Source: Brevundimonas subvibrioides
Lineage (GTDB): Bacteria; Pseudomonadota; Alphaproteobacteria; Caulobacterales; Caulobacteraceae
Assembly: GCF_002280785.1 (NCBI RefSeq)
Contig: NZ_NCEQ01000011.1
Coordinates: 1 to 64,000 of the forward strand
Direction: 5' to 3'
Length of the DNA: 64,000 nucleotides
Position 1 is the first letter of the stretch, and each line of letters begins with the position of its first letter. Shown one piece after another: positions 47,911 through 57,258 of the stretch. Position numbers and translations under genes: made by a program. The notes below the pieces were generated by a model. It worked only from the letters and a program-made list of their open reading frames with translations. It was not told where the DNA came from and made no database searches.

Positions 47911-49061
47911 TTTCGCTCGATGGCGATGCGATCCTGCGGCAGGGCCTCCGGGCATTCGTCCCGCATGAAGGCCAGCATCTTCTCCCTGATCTCGCAGCGC
48001 AGGTCGAAGGCCACGGGCGCGGAGCGGGCGCTGGCCAGACAGCGGACCTGGGCGACGCGGTCGGTGATGTCGGTGACCTGGAGGTTGACGACATCGCCGT
48101 CCCACAGCGGCGACGCCTTGCAGATGCGTTCAAGCTCGGCGCGGAGGCGGTCCATCGGGGCCTCGTAATCGACGTAGAGAATGGCCGTGCCGATCAGGCG
48201 TGACGTCTCTCGGGTCCAGTTCTGGAACGGCTTCTCGATGAAATAGCTGAGCGGCAGGATCATCCGCCGCCAGTCCCACAGCTTGATCACGACATAGGTG
48301 GAGGTGATCTCCTCGACCGTGCCCCACTCCCCTTCCACGATGACGGCGTCGTCGATGCGGATGGGCTGGGCGGTGGCGATCTGGATGCCGGCGATCAGGT
48401 TGGTCAGATAGGGCTGGAGCGCGAGGCCGGCGATGATGCCGACCACGCCGGCAGAGGCCAGCAGGGACACGCCCCACTGACGGACCGCGCCGATGGTCAT
48501 CAGGGCCAGGGCCACGGTGATCAGGCCGATGAGGATGACGGCGGCGCGTTGCAGGATGCGCGTCTGGGTGACGTGCTTGCGTGCGACCAGGTTGTCCTCG
48601 GTCTGCATGTTGAACTTGCGGAGATGGACGACGGCCCACATGTCGACGGCGCCGGCGACGATCCAGCCGAGGACGAGGATGGTCAGGAACAGGATGACGG
48701 CGCGGACGCTCTGGGACGGCTCCGGGTCCAGCGGCGAGACCGTGATCGAGAAGCCGATGGCGATCAGGATAATCAGGATGCGCAGTTTCTTGCGGACCCG
48801 TTCGAGCACCCCGCGCCAGTACAGGTCGCGGTTCTTCACGACGCGGCGAAGAATGGAGAAGACGATGCGGTGGATGATCCAGCCGGCGCCGACGAAGACG
48901 GTCACCACGATGGCGACCACGAGCCACTCCGGCAGCCAGTAGAACTGGCGCCACAGGGTGACGATCTGGCGGGTCAGGTTGGTGATTTCGGGCGGCATAG
49001 ACGCAAACAGCGTGTCAACGGCGTCTTCCGTTCCCACCGGCGGCAGGGCCGCGCCGGTCAT
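47862..49061 (-). CDS. MscS-family mechanosensitive channel protein
   Basis: A 399-residue inner-membrane protein with about four helices (LPEWLVVAIVVTVFVGAGWI, KLRILIILIAIGFSITV, VILFLTILVLGWIVAGAVDM, ILQRAAVILIGLITVALALM), the MscS pore/beta signature GVSLLASAGVVGIIAGLALQ with PYLTNLIAGIQIATAQPIRI, and a cytoplasmic domain (VEGEWGTVEEITSTYVVIKL). It likely releases solutes on hypo-osmotic shock. The last 15 residues (TSPLPLGEGLRPAER) are encoded by the palindromic repeat downstream. The start overlaps the murG stop by 4 bp. Confidence 0.93.
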   Translation of the reverse strand: MTGAALPPVGTEDAVDTLFASMPPEITNLTRQIVTLWRQFYWLPEWLVVAIVVTVFVGAGWIIHRIVFSILRRVVKNRDLYWRGVLERVRKKLRILIILIAIGFSITVSPLDPEPSQSVRAVILFLTILVLGWIVAGAVDMWAVVHLRKFNMQTEDNLVARKHVTQTRILQRAAVILIGLITVALALMTIGAVRQWGVSLLASAGVVGIIAGLALQPYLTNLIAGIQIATAQPIRIDDAVIVEGEWGTVEEITSTYVVIKLWDWRRMILPLSYFIEKPFQNWTRETSRLIGTAILYVDYEAPMDRLRAELERICKASPLWDGDVVNLQVTDITDRVAQVRCLASARSAPVAFDLRCEIREKMLAFMRDECPEALPQDRIAIERNTSPLPLGEGLRPAER

Positions 49062-50140
49062 CCGGCCGTAGCCTCGGCGAGGTCCGCGAGGCGTTGGGCC
49101 GCGTCGGGTATGGCCACGGAGCGGGCCGCGGCGCTCATGGAGGCAAGGCGCGCGGGGTCTGCGAGGACGCCCGCGACGGCGGCCGCCATGGCGGCGACGG
49201 TGACGTCGTCCTCGAGGATGACCTCGGCGGCGGCGACGTCGGTCAGAAGTTTGGCGTTGAGACGCTGGTGGTCGTCGGTGGCGATCTTCAGCGGGATCAG
49301 GATCGACGGCATGGCCGCGACGGCCAGCTCGGCGCAGGTCGAGGCGCCGGCACGGCCGATGACCAGGTGGGCGGCGGACAGGCGGGAGGCCATGTCGCGG
49401 AAGAAGGGGGCCACCTCGGCCTCGATCCCGGCGTCGAGGTAGATCTGGCGCGAGGTCTCCAGGGTCTCTGGGCGGGACTGCTGCTGAACCTTGAGGCGGC
49501 GTTTGATGGCGTCCGGCAGGGCGGCGAGCGCTCGAGGCGTGGTCTCGGAAAGAAGGCGGGCGCCCTGGCTGCCGCCGGTGACGAGGATGCGGATGGGGCC
49601 GTCGCCCGGAGGCGCCCAGGCGCGGTCGAACAGGGCGCGGATGTCGGCGCGGACCGGGGCGCCGACGACCTGGGCGCGGGCCTTCACGGCCGGCGAGGCG
49701 CGCTCCAGCGTCGGGAAGGACGAGGCCACGGCGCGGACGTGGGGGGCGAGGGCGCGGTTGGTGCGGCCGAGGACGGCGTTCTGTTCGTGGATCAGGGTCG
49801 GGCGCTTCTGCAGGATGGCGGCGACCAGGGCGGGGGCGGACGGATAGCCGCCGAAGCCGACGACGACCTGGGCGTCCAGGCGGTTGAAGGCGGTCTGGGC
49901 CTGACCGATGCCGCGCACGATGGCGACGCCGGCCTTGATCAGGCCGATCGGACCGGAGCCGGTGGCGGCGTCGAGGGCGAGCCGTTCCTCGGCCGGGAAG
50001 GCCTGGGCGTACTGTTCGCCGCGATGGTCAGTGGCCAGGACCACGCGCCAGCCGCGCGTGGCCATCTCGCGGGCGAGGGCCTCGGCCGGGAACATGTGTC
50101 CGCCGGTTCCGCCGGCGGCGACGACGCAGAGTTTGGTCAA
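49058..50140 (-). CDS. murG: Undecaprenyldiphospho-muramoylpentapeptide beta-N-acetylglucosaminyltransferase
   Basis: Converts lipid I to lipid II on the inner membrane face. The 360 residues carry the GT28 G-loop VVAAGGTGGHMFPAEALA, FGGYPSAPALVAA, LIHEQNAVLGRTNR, VTGGSQGARLL and the donor-binding GRAGASTCAELAVAAMPSIL. The frame is open to 50254, but that part is translated palindromic repeat. The TTG at 50140 gives a normal start (MTKLCVVAAGGTGG) with GGAGAGG upstream, so I call a TTG start. It overlaps the MscS gene by 4 bp and follows ftsW. Confidence 0.95.
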   Translation of the reverse strand: MTKLCVVAAGGTGGHMFPAEALAREMATRGWRVVLATDHRGEQYAQAFPAEERLALDAATGSGPIGLIKAGVAIVRGIGQAQTAFNRLDAQVVVGFGGYPSAPALVAAILQKRPTLIHEQNAVLGRTNRALAPHVRAVASSFPTLERASPAVKARAQVVGAPVRADIRALFDRAWAPPGDGPIRILVTGGSQGARLLSETTPRALAALPDAIKRRLKVQQQSRPETLETSRQIYLDAGIEAEVAPFFRDMASRLSAAHLVIGRAGASTCAELAVAAMPSILIPLKIATDDHQRLNAKLLTDVAAAEVILEDDVTVAAMAAAVAGVLADPARLASMSAAARSVAIPDAAQRLADLAEATAG

Positions 50141-50161
50141 GGGCAGGGCCTCTCCAGTGGT

Positions 50162-50306
50162 CTTCCTTCTCCCCTTGGGGGAGAAGGTGGCAGGCGGAGC
50201 CTGACGGATGAGGGGGCGGCTGGCCACCAGCGACGGCTTCCGGGATACGGACACATACCCCTCATCCGGCCCTGCGGGCCACCTTCTCCCCCAAGGGGAG
50301 AAGGGA
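50162..50306. repeat. Inverted pair of 'cttctccccttgggggagaagg' palindromic repeats
   Basis: Left arm about 50163-50218 and right arm about 50256-50306 are inverted copies of the unit also present inside murD (52121-52280) and as a single copy at 7556-7612. Here it fills the ftsW-murG gap, ending 9 bp before the ftsW stop. Confidence 0.9.
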
Positions 50307-50314
50307 AAAGGCGT

Positions 50315-51499
50315 TTACGGCATCAACAGGCGACGGGGCCGCTGGAGGCTGGCTCCGGGCTCGTAGGCGCCGGGACGACGGCGCGTCAACGCCAGGGCGA
50401 AGCCCATGGTCAGGCCCATGGCCATCATGGAGGAGCCGCCGTAGCTGATGAAGGGCAGGGTCATGCCCTTGGTCGGGATCAGGTTCAGGTTCACCGCGAC
50501 ATTGATCGACGCCTGCAGCCCGATCAGCATGAACAGGCCCGCCGCCGCCGTCTGTTCGAACGGGTCGTTCAGCTTCATCGCCCGGCCCATGCCGCGGAAG
50601 ACGATGAAGGCGTAAAGGCCGATCATGACGAGGCTGAGGACCAGGCCGAACTCCTCGGCGCCGACCGAATAGATGAAGTCGGTGTGCAGGTCGGGGACGG
50701 AGCGTTTCATGACCCCCTCGCCCACCCCGCGTCCGACCAGGCCGCCGGCGCGGATGGCCTCGGAGGCGCGGTCGATCTGGTGGGTGTCCTCGACGCCGGG
50801 CGAGACGAACTTGGCGACGCGCGCCTGGACGTGGGGGAAGAGCAGATAAAGGGCGGTCATGCCGGCGACGAACATTCCGCCCAGCACCGCCACCCAGCGC
50901 AGGGGTACGCCGGCCATGAAGAAGACGGCCATAAAGGTGGTGGTGATCAGCAGCGTCTGGCCGATGTCCGGCTGGATCAGCAGCAGGGCCACGGTCACGG
51001 CGTAGAAGCCGAAGGCGATGGAGACGCCGGGCACGCCCTGCCCCTTCTGGCCCTCGGCGAACATCCAGGCGGCGAAGACGATCAGGCTGGGCTTGGCGAA
51101 CTCGGACGGCTGGAGGCTGAACGGGCCGAGGTTCACCCACCGGGCCGCGCCCTTCACCGTGTCGCCGATGAAGGGCAGCATGGCCATGACGACAATGGCG
51201 CCGAGCAGGCCCAGGACCGCGATCCGGCGCACGCCCCGGGGCGACAGCAGCGACATGGTCAGCATCAGGCCGATGCCGCCGCTGGCCCAGACGATCATGC
51301 GCCAGGAGTAGTGGAAGGGGTCGGTGATCGACTCATCGGCCAGGATGGCGGCGGGGGAAGAGGCGAACGACAGCATGACGCCCAGGCCCATGAGGGCGAG
51401 CGCCGCGCCGAGCAGGCCGCGATCCACCGTCCAGAACCACTGGGCGATCGGGCTCTGGTCGTTGCGCGAGAACGGATGGGAATAGACGGCCTGGGTCAT
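50315..51499 (-). CDS. ftsW: Peptidoglycan glycosyltransferase FtsW
   Basis: A SEDS-family polymerase that builds septal glycan with FtsI. The 394-residue protein has about ten membrane helices, starting with WFWTVDRGLLGAALALMGLG, the catalytic region GAARWVNLGPFSLQPSEFAK, and the C-terminal signature INVAVNLNLIPTKGMTLPFI followed by SYGGSSMMAMGLTMG. It follows murD by 6 bp, in the standard murD-ftsW-murG order. Confidence 0.96.
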   Translation of the reverse strand: MTQAVYSHPFSRNDQSPIAQWFWTVDRGLLGAALALMGLGVMLSFASSPAAILADESITDPFHYSWRMIVWASGGIGLMLTMSLLSPRGVRRIAVLGLLGAIVVMAMLPFIGDTVKGAARWVNLGPFSLQPSEFAKPSLIVFAAWMFAEGQKGQGVPGVSIAFGFYAVTVALLLIQPDIGQTLLITTTFMAVFFMAGVPLRWVAVLGGMFVAGMTALYLLFPHVQARVAKFVSPGVEDTHQIDRASEAIRAGGLVGRGVGEGVMKRSVPDLHTDFIYSVGAEEFGLVLSLVMIGLYAFIVFRGMGRAMKLNDPFEQTAAAGLFMLIGLQASINVAVNLNLIPTKGMTLPFISYGGSSMMAMGLTMGFALALTRRRPGAYEPGASLQRPRRLLMP

Positions 51500-51505
51500 G
51501 GTTTC

Positions 51506-53023
51506 TCAACCCTGAACGAAAGGCGTAGCCCCGAGGTTAAGAACGGCGGCCCGGAAGGCTTCTCCGCGCGCCTCGAAGTCGGGAAACTGGTCGAAGCTGG
51601 CGCAGGCGGGGCTGAGCAGGACGACAGGGTCGCCGCCGGTCTGGGCGGCGTCTGCGGATGCGAGGGCGACGGCGGCGGCCATGTCCCCGGCGATGACGTG
51701 GGGCGTGTCGCCGAGTGTCGAGGCGAAATCCTCGGCCGCCTCGCCGATGAGGTAGGCCTTGGCGACGCGGGGGAAGAGATCGCGCAGGTCCTCGATGCCG
51801 CCGTCCTTGGCGCGGCCGCCGGCGATCCAGAAACTGGTCGGCCAGGACATCAGGGCCTGACGGGCAGCGTCGGTGTTGGTGGCCTTGGAGTCGTTGACGA
51901 AGCGGACAGCGCCGAGCCGGCCGACCGTCTCCATGCGATGAGCGAGGCCGGGGAAGGTCATCAGGCCTTCGACGGCGGCCTCATGCGAGACGCCGACGGC
52001 GCGGGCGGCGGCATAGGCGAAGGCGGCGTTCTGGGCGTTATGGCGGCCGGGCAGCGAACGGGCGTTCGAGAAGTCGACGGAAACGTCATCGACTGTGAGC
52101 GAGCCGGGCGTGGCCAGTATTCCTTCTCCCCTTGCGGGAGAAGGTGGCAGCCGCAGGCTGACGGATGAGGGGTCACGCTGACCGTCAGAATTCGAGGCCG
52201 CTAACGCAGACTCCAACCGCTGGGGTGACCCCTCATCCGTCTCGCTCCGCGAGCCACCTTCTCCCGCAAGGGGAGAAGGATGGGTACGGACGGTGGTCGC
52301 ATGGGGCAGACGCGCGGCGAGCGCTCTGCCCCATGCTTCGTCGATGCCGATCAGAGCGGTGTCTCGCTCCGACAGATTTGCGAACAGCCGCGCCTTGGCC
52401 GCGACATAGCCCTGCATCCCGCCGTGGCGGTCGAGGTGGTCGGGGCTGATATTGGTCAGGATGGCGACGTCGGGGGCGAAGCTGGTGGTCAGGTCGAGCT
52501 GGTAGCTGGAGACCTCGATCACATAGGCCTGGACCTCGGCGGGGGGCGGCAGGGCGAGGACGCCGATGCCGATGTTGCCCCCGACGGCGATCTTCATGCC
52601 TGCCTGTTTCAGCACCCAGCCGATCAGGGCCGTGGTCGTCGACTTGCCGTTGGTGCCGGTGATGGCGATCACCTTCGGCCGCAGGGAGGCCGGGGTGGCG
52701 GCGATGGCCCGGGCGAACAATTCGATGTCGCCGATGACGGGGACGCCGGCGGCTTTCGCCTTGTCGACGGTCCAGTGGGGCTTCGGGTGGGTCAGTGGCG
52801 CGCCGGGCGACAGGACCAGGGCCGCGAAGTCCGACCAGTCGGCCGTGGTCAGGTCCTCGACCTCGAACCCTTCGGCCTCGGCCTGCATGCGGCCGGAGAC
52901 GCCGTCGTCCCACAGGATGGGCTCTGCCCCGCCAGCCTTAAGGGCGCGGGCGGCGGTGATGCCCGAGCGGCCGAGGCCGAACACCGCGACGCGACGGCCT
53001 TCAAAGCCGGGAACCGGGGTCAT
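51506..53023 (-). CDS. murD: UDP-N-acetylmuramoylalanine-D-glutamate ligase with an in-frame repeat insertion
   Basis: Adds D-Glu to UDP-MurNAc-L-Ala. The 505 residues are well above the usual 440-470. Core motifs are intact: VAVFGLGRSGITAARAL, P-loop VIAITGTNGKSTTTALIGW (about 118-136), NISPDHLDRHGGM, LPGRHNAQNAAFAYAAARAV, FVNDSKATNTDAARQAL and LLSPACASFDQF. Residues about 248-303 (from HPSPLAGEGGSRS to PSPARGEGIL) are encoded by an inverted pair of the intergenic palindromic repeat at 52121-52280, sitting at a likely surface loop of the central domain. The frame stays open through it, so the protein is probably made with this insert. Confidence 0.93.
   Translation of the reverse strand: MTPVPGFEGRRVAVFGLGRSGITAARALKAGGAEPILWDDGVSGRMQAEAEGFEVEDLTTADWSDFAALVLSPGAPLTHPKPHWTVDKAKAAGVPVIGDIELFARAIAATPASLRPKVIAITGTNGKSTTTALIGWVLKQAGMKIAVGGNIGIGVLALPPPAEVQAYVIEVSSYQLDLTTSFAPDVAILTNISPDHLDRHGGMQGYVAAKARLFANLSERDTALIGIDEAWGRALAARLPHATTVRTHPSPLAGEGGSRSETDEGSPQRLESALAASNSDGQRDPSSVSLRLPPSPARGEGILATPGSLTVDDVSVDFSNARSLPGRHNAQNAAFAYAAARAVGVSHEAAVEGLMTFPGLAHRMETVGRLGAVRFVNDSKATNTDAARQALMSWPTSFWIAGGRAKDGGIEDLRDLFPRVAKAYLIGEAAEDFASTLGDTPHVIAGDMAAAVALASADAAQTGGDPVVLLSPACASFDQFPDFEARGEAFRAAVLNLGATPFVQG
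52121..52280. repeat. Palindromic repeat pair inserted inside murD
   Basis: Left arm 52121-52175 and right arm 52226-52280, both 55 bp, are inverted copies identical except for the inner hairpin (agccgcaggct in one, the other reading tcgcggagcga on the opposite strand). The 50 bp between them is unique. The whole block is read in frame as about 55 residues of MurD. Confidence 0.95.
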
Positions 53024-53028
53024 GCTTC

Positions 53029-53206
53029 CCTCTCCCGGTGGGAGAGGGCTTGAGCGCCCGAGAGCCTTAGGCGATCGGACTTGCGCGAAAGGGTGAGGGT
53101 TCGACCTCGCCTGATTCGCACCATCCGCCCCTCACCCTTTCGGCTTGCGGATCGCTGCGCTCTCCGAGCCTCAAGCCCTCTCCCAACGGGAGAGGGAGCA
53201 GCAATG
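53029..53206. repeat. Inverted pair of 'ctctcccggtgggagagg' palindromic repeats
   Basis: Left arm about 53030-53100 and right arm about 53130-53203 are inverted copies, with gaaagggtgaggg at the inner ends. They fill the mraY-murD gap and match the pair at 47738-47910. Confidence 0.9.
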
Positions 53207-53213
53207 CGCGCCC

Positions 53214-54323
53214 TCACCGGAGTTTCAGCGTGCTGAGCCCCACCAGCGCCAGCATGGCGGCGACGATCCAGAAGCGGATCACGACGGTCGATTCCGGCCA
53301 GCCCATCTTCTCGAAATGGTGGTGGATCGGGGCCATCAGGAAGATGCGCTTCTTCGTGGCCTTGAAATAGGCGACCTGGATCATGACCGAGGCGGCCTCG
53401 ATGACGAACAGGCCGCCGACGATGCCCAGGACCAGCTCGTGCTTGGTGGCCACGGCGATCGAGCCGAGCGCGCCGCCCAGAGCCAGCGAACCCGTGTCGC
53501 CCATGAAGATCTTGGCCGGCGGGGCGTTGTACCAGAGGAAGCCCACGCCGCCGCCGATGATGGCGGCGCAGAAGATGGCCAGCTCGCCCGAGCCCGGCAC
53601 GTGGTGGACGCCCAGATACTCCGAGAAGATGAAGTTGCCGACGAGGTAGGAGATGATGCCGAAGGCCGCCGCCGACATCATCACCGGCACGATCGCGAGG
53701 CCGTCGAGGCCGTCGGTCAGGTTCACGGCATTGGAGAAGCCGACCATCGTGAAGGCGGCGAAGGCGACGTAGAACCAGCCGACGTTGAGCAGCACGTCCT
53801 TGAAGAACGGGAAGGCGATCGAGGTCTCGAGACCCGGCGAGGTGGGAGACTGGGTCATCCAGAGCACCACGAGCACCCCGGCGATCACCGAGACGACGAC
53901 CTGGGCCAGCAGCTTCTGTTTCGAGGTCAGGCCGGCCGAGGTCTGTTTCGTCACCTTGGCGTAGTCGTCGATGAAGCCCAGCACGCCGAAGGCCGCCGTT
54001 ACGCCGGAGACGATCCAGATATAGGGGTTGGTCAGGTCGCCCCACAGGAAGACGGCGACGGCGATGCCCGCAAGGATCATCAGTCCGCCCATCGTGGGGG
54101 TGCCGACCTTGGAAAGGTGCGAGACCGGCCCGTCGGCGCGGATCGGCTGACCCTTGCCCTGTTTGACCCGCATGAAGGAGATGAACCGGCTGCCCATCGC
54201 CACCGCGACGATCATGGCCGTGGCCATGGCCAGGGCGACGCGCACCGTCTGGTACTGAACCAGGTTCAGCAGCGGATACTCGTTCGCGACGTCGGCGTAG
54301 TAGAGATACAGCAGATAGAACAT
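53214..54323 (-). CDS. mraY: Phospho-N-acetylmuramoyl-pentapeptide-transferase
   Basis: Makes lipid I by moving phospho-MurNAc-pentapeptide to undecaprenyl phosphate. The 369-residue polytopic protein has the catalytic aspartates in FIDDYAKV and [10 protein letters not shown], the [10 protein letters not shown] loop, and the cytoplasmic motif [15 protein letters not shown]. About ten helices are predicted. It lies 19 bp after murF and upstream of murD across a repeat pair. Confidence 0.97.
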   Translation of the reverse strand: MFYLLYLYYADVANEYPLLNLVQYQTVRVALAMATAMIVAVAMGSRFISFMRVKQGKGQPIRADGPVSHLSKVGTPTMGGLMILAGIAVAVFLWGDLTNPYIWIVSGVTAAFGVLGFIDDYAKVTKQTSAGLTSKQKLLAQVVVSVIAGVLVVLWMTQSPTSPGLETSIAFPFFKDVLLNVGWFYVAFAAFTMVGFSNAVNLTDGLDGLAIVPVMMSAAAFGIISYLVGNFIFSEYLGVHHVPGSGELAIFCAAIIGGGVGFLWYNAPPAKIFMGDTGSLALGGALGSIAVATKHELVLGIVGGLFVIEAASVMIQVAYFKATKKRIFLMAPIHHHFEKMGWPESTVVIRFWIVAAMLALVGLSTLKLR

Positions 54324-54342
54324 CGACGGCCCCCGGGTGTCC

Positions 54343-55740
54343 CTAGCGCTCTAGCGCCGCAAGGGCGGCGGCCACAAGCGACGCTTTCGACCCGTTCGAG
54401 CCCTTGACCATGACGATGTCCGTCGGCCCGACCAGATCGGCGGCCTGGGCCGCGAGATCGGCGGCGCTTTCGGCCCACACGCCGCGACGGGCGGGCGGCA
54501 GGGCGTCATAGAGGTGGCGCATCTCCGACCCTGCGGCGTGGACGATATCGAGGCCCGCCTGGTCGATCGGTGCGGCAAGGCCGGCGTGAAGCGCTTCGGA
54601 CTGGTCGCCGAGTTCCAGCATGTCGGTCAGGACGACGATGCGACGGCCGCCCTGCGCAATGGGCTTGGCGCCCAGCGAGCGGAAGCCGGCCGTCATGGAC
54701 AGCGGATTGGCGTTGTAGCTCTCGTCGATCAGGGTGAAGGCGCCGCCGGCGATGCGGACCGTGCGGGTCTCGCCCCGGCCCTTCAGCGGTTCGAAATCAG
54801 CCAGGGCGGCGAGCGCCGTCTCGACCGGCACATCAAGCGCGTCGAGCATCAGGATGACCGCCAGGCTGTTGAGGCCCCAGTGGAAGCCGGACTGTTTCAG
54901 CGGGAAGACGTGGCGGTGACCGTAGACCTCGGCGGTGACGACGGCGCCGTCGGGATTGGGGGTGAAGTCGATCAGGCGGGCGTCGTGGGCAGGCTCGGAA
55001 CCGAACGCAGCCACCCGGGCGCCGACATGCAGCGCCGCCTGCCGCAGCATCGGCTCCCAGACGGTGTCACCGTTGATGACCGCCAGACCGCCCGGGCCCA
55101 GGCCCTGGAAGATGGCGGCCTTCTCGCGGGCGACGCCCGCCTCGCCGTCGGCGAAGGCCTCGATGTGGACCGGGCCGACGGTGGTGACGCAGGCGGCATG
55201 CGGCTGGACCATCCTGGCCAGAGGCGCGATCTCGCCCGGCGTGTTCATGCCGATCTCGAACACGGCCCGCTCGACCGACGGATGCATGCGGGCGAGCGTC
55301 AGGGGCACGCCGATATGGTTATTGTAGCTCTTGATCGAGGCGTGGGCCGGACCAGCCAGATCGAGGCCGGCCTTGATCGCCTGGGTCACGCTGGTCTTGC
55401 CGACGCTGCCGGTCACGGCGCCGCGACGGACATGGGGGGCGCGGTCGCGGGCGGCGGCGCCCAGGGCCTCCAGCGCGTGCAGGGTGTCGGGAACGACGAT
55501 GCAGGGACCGCCGTCGACGGGGTGTTCGACGAGCGCCCCGGAGGCCCCGGCGGCGAAGGCGCTGGCCGCAAAGTCATGGCCGTCGCGCGCGCCCTTCAGC
55601 GCAAGGAACAGCTCGCCCGGTCCGATCTCGCGGCTGTTGTAGGTCAGGCCGTTGGCATCGAAGTCGCCGCCCTCGATCCGTCCGCCGGTGGCTGCCGCGA
55701 TTTCCTGCGCGGTCCAGAGGGGCGGTGTCGTGTCAGGCAT
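54343..55740 (-). CDS. murF: UDP-N-acetylmuramoyl-tripeptide-D-alanyl-D-alanine ligase
   Basis: Adds D-Ala-D-Ala to the UDP-MurNAc tripeptide. The 465 residues have the N-terminal domain with [21 protein letters not shown]-loop [19 protein letters not shown] (about 107-125), [20 protein letters not shown], and a C-terminal domain with [19 protein letters not shown]. It follows murE by 57 bp. Confidence 0.96.
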   Translation of the reverse strand: MPDTTPPLWTAQEIAAATGGRIEGGDFDANGLTYNSREIGPGELFLALKGARDGHDFAASAFAAGASGALVEHPVDGGPCIVVPDTLHALEALGAAARDRAPHVRRGAVTGSVGKTSVTQAIKAGLDLAGPAHASIKSYNNHIGVPLTLARMHPSVERAVFEIGMNTPGEIAPLARMVQPHAACVTTVGPVHIEAFADGEAGVAREKAAIFQGLGPGGLAVINGDTVWEPMLRQAALHVGARVAAFGSEPAHDARLIDFTPNPDGAVVTAEVYGHRHVFPLKQSGFHWGLNSLAVILMLDALDVPVETALAALADFEPLKGRGETRTVRIAGGAFTLIDESYNANPLSMTAGFRSLGAKPIAQGGRRIVVLTDMLELGDQSEALHAGLAAPIDQAGLDIVHAAGSEMRHLYDALPPARRGVWAESAADLAAQAADLVGPTDIVMVKGSNGSKASLVAAALAALER

Positions 55741-55797
55741 TTACGCAGCTTCTCCTGGAGCATGATCCTATCCGAAAACCGCCGACACTTTTCGCGA

Positions 55798-57258
55798 TCA
55801 CCCTCGTAGGGCCTCGGCGAGTTCGGCGGCGTCGTCGAAGGGATGAGTCGTCCCGCCCACGATCTGACCCTGTTCATGCCCTTTTCCGGCGACGACGACC
55901 ACATCTCCGTCGCCCATCATGGCCGTGGCCTCGCGAATGGCGGTGCGGCGGTCGCCGATCTCCATGGCGTCGGGGCAGCCCGCGCGGACCTCGGCGCGAA
56001 TGACGGCAGGGTCCTCGGACCGGGGATTGTCGTCAGTGACGATGGCGACGTCGGCGAGGCGGCCGGCGATCTCGCCCATCAGCGGACGCTTGCCCTTGTC
56101 GCGGTCGCCCCCGGCGCCGAAGACGACGATCAGGCGGCCGGTCGCGTGGGGACGAAGCGCCTTGAGCACGGTCTCGAGTCCGTCGGGCGTGTGGGCGTAG
56201 TCGACATAGGCCTCGCCCCCTCTCACGCCATCTGGCCCGCCCGAGACGCGTTGCAGGCGGCCAGCCGCGCCGGTGATCTTTTCAAGGGCGTGCAACACCC
56301 TGGCGGCATCCTCGCCGGCGGCGATGCACAGGCCCGCCGCGACCAGGGCGTTGGAGGCCTGGAAGGCGCCGGCCAGCGGCAGGAGGACATCGTGGCGGTC
56401 GCCGCGCACGTCGAGGATCAGGCGCTGGCCCTCCGGCACGGCGCGACGTTCAATGAGGCTGAGGTCCCTGCCCCGTTCGCCCACGCCCATGACGGCCAGC
56501 CCGGACATGATCGAGGCGGCGGCGAAGGCGTTGTAGGCGTCGGAATCGGCGTTCAGGACGGCAGTACGGCCGCGCGGCAGCAGGGTCTCGAACAGACGCA
56601 TCTTGGCCGCTCGATAGGCTTGCATGTCGCCGTGATAGTCGAGGTGGTCCTGGGTCAGGTTGGTGAAGGCGGCGGCCTTCAGCGTCACGCCGTCGAGGCG
56701 GCGCTGGTCGATGCCGTGGGACGAGGCTTCGAGCGCCAGGTGGGTCACGCCGCCCTCGGCCAGGGTGGCCAGAAGGCGGGCGGCGTCGCCGGCGTCGGGG
56801 CTGGTCAGGCCAGGCGGGGTCAGGGCTTCTGTGATCGCGCCGGATTGGGCGACGACGCCGAGCGTGCCCATGCTTGCGGCCTTGATGCCCAGGGCGGCCC
56901 AGATCTGACGGCAGAAGGCGGCGACCGAGGTCTTGCCGTTGGTGCCGGTGACGGCGACGCAGGTGGCGGGTTGGGCCCCGTAGAAGCCGCGCGCCGCGAG
57001 CGCATAGGCGCGGCGGACATCACCGGAACGGACCAGCAGGGGCGCCAGGCCCTCCGGCGTGTCCTGGGGTGCGAGGACGGCGGCTGCGCCCTGCGACAGC
57101 GCCTGGGGAATAAAGGCGCGGCCGTCGGCGGCGCTGCCCGGCAGGGCCACGAACAGGGAGCCGGGGGCCACCTTGCGGCTATCGGCCGTCACACCCGTGA
57201 TCATCGGGTCGGTCGCGACGTCGCGGCGCAACAGGTCGGAGAGGCGAACGGCGCTCAT
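55798..57258 (-). CDS. murE: UDP-N-acetylmuramoyl-L-alanyl-D-glutamate-2,6-diaminopimelate ligase
   Basis: Adds the third residue of the stem peptide. The 486 residues contain GVTADSRKVAPGSLFVALPG, P-loop VAVTGTNGKTSVAAFCRQIW, LTQDHLDYHGDM and YVDYAHTPDGLETVLKALRP. The motif DDNPRSEDP near the C-terminus is the signature of meso-diaminopimelate specificity, as expected for a Gram-negative bacterium. The start overlaps the ftsI stop by 4 bp. Confidence 0.97.
   Translation of the reverse strand: MSAVRLSDLLRRDVATDPMITGVTADSRKVAPGSLFVALPGSAADGRAFIPQALSQGAAAVLAPQDTPEGLAPLLVRSGDVRRAYALAARGFYGAQPATCVAVTGTNGKTSVAAFCRQIWAALGIKAASMGTLGVVAQSGAITEALTPPGLTSPDAGDAARLLATLAEGGVTHLALEASSHGIDQRRLDGVTLKAAAFTNLTQDHLDYHGDMQAYRAAKMRLFETLLPRGRTAVLNADSDAYNAFAAASIMSGLAVMGVGERGRDLSLIERRAVPEGQRLILDVRGDRHDVLLPLAGAFQASNALVAAGLCIAAGEDAARVLHALEKITGAAGRLQRVSGGPDGVRGGEAYVDYAHTPDGLETVLKALRPHATGRLIVVFGAGGDRDKGKRPLMGEIAGRLADVAIVTDDNPRSEDPAVIRAEVRAGCPDAMEIGDRRTAIREATAMMGDGDVVVVAGKGHEQGQIVGGTTHPFDDAAELAEALRG

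Noticed and set aside
49094..52168. 1024-residue open frame antisense to murG, ftsW and part of murD
   Set aside because: It crosses three well-supported genes and two repeat pairs and has no recognisable motif.
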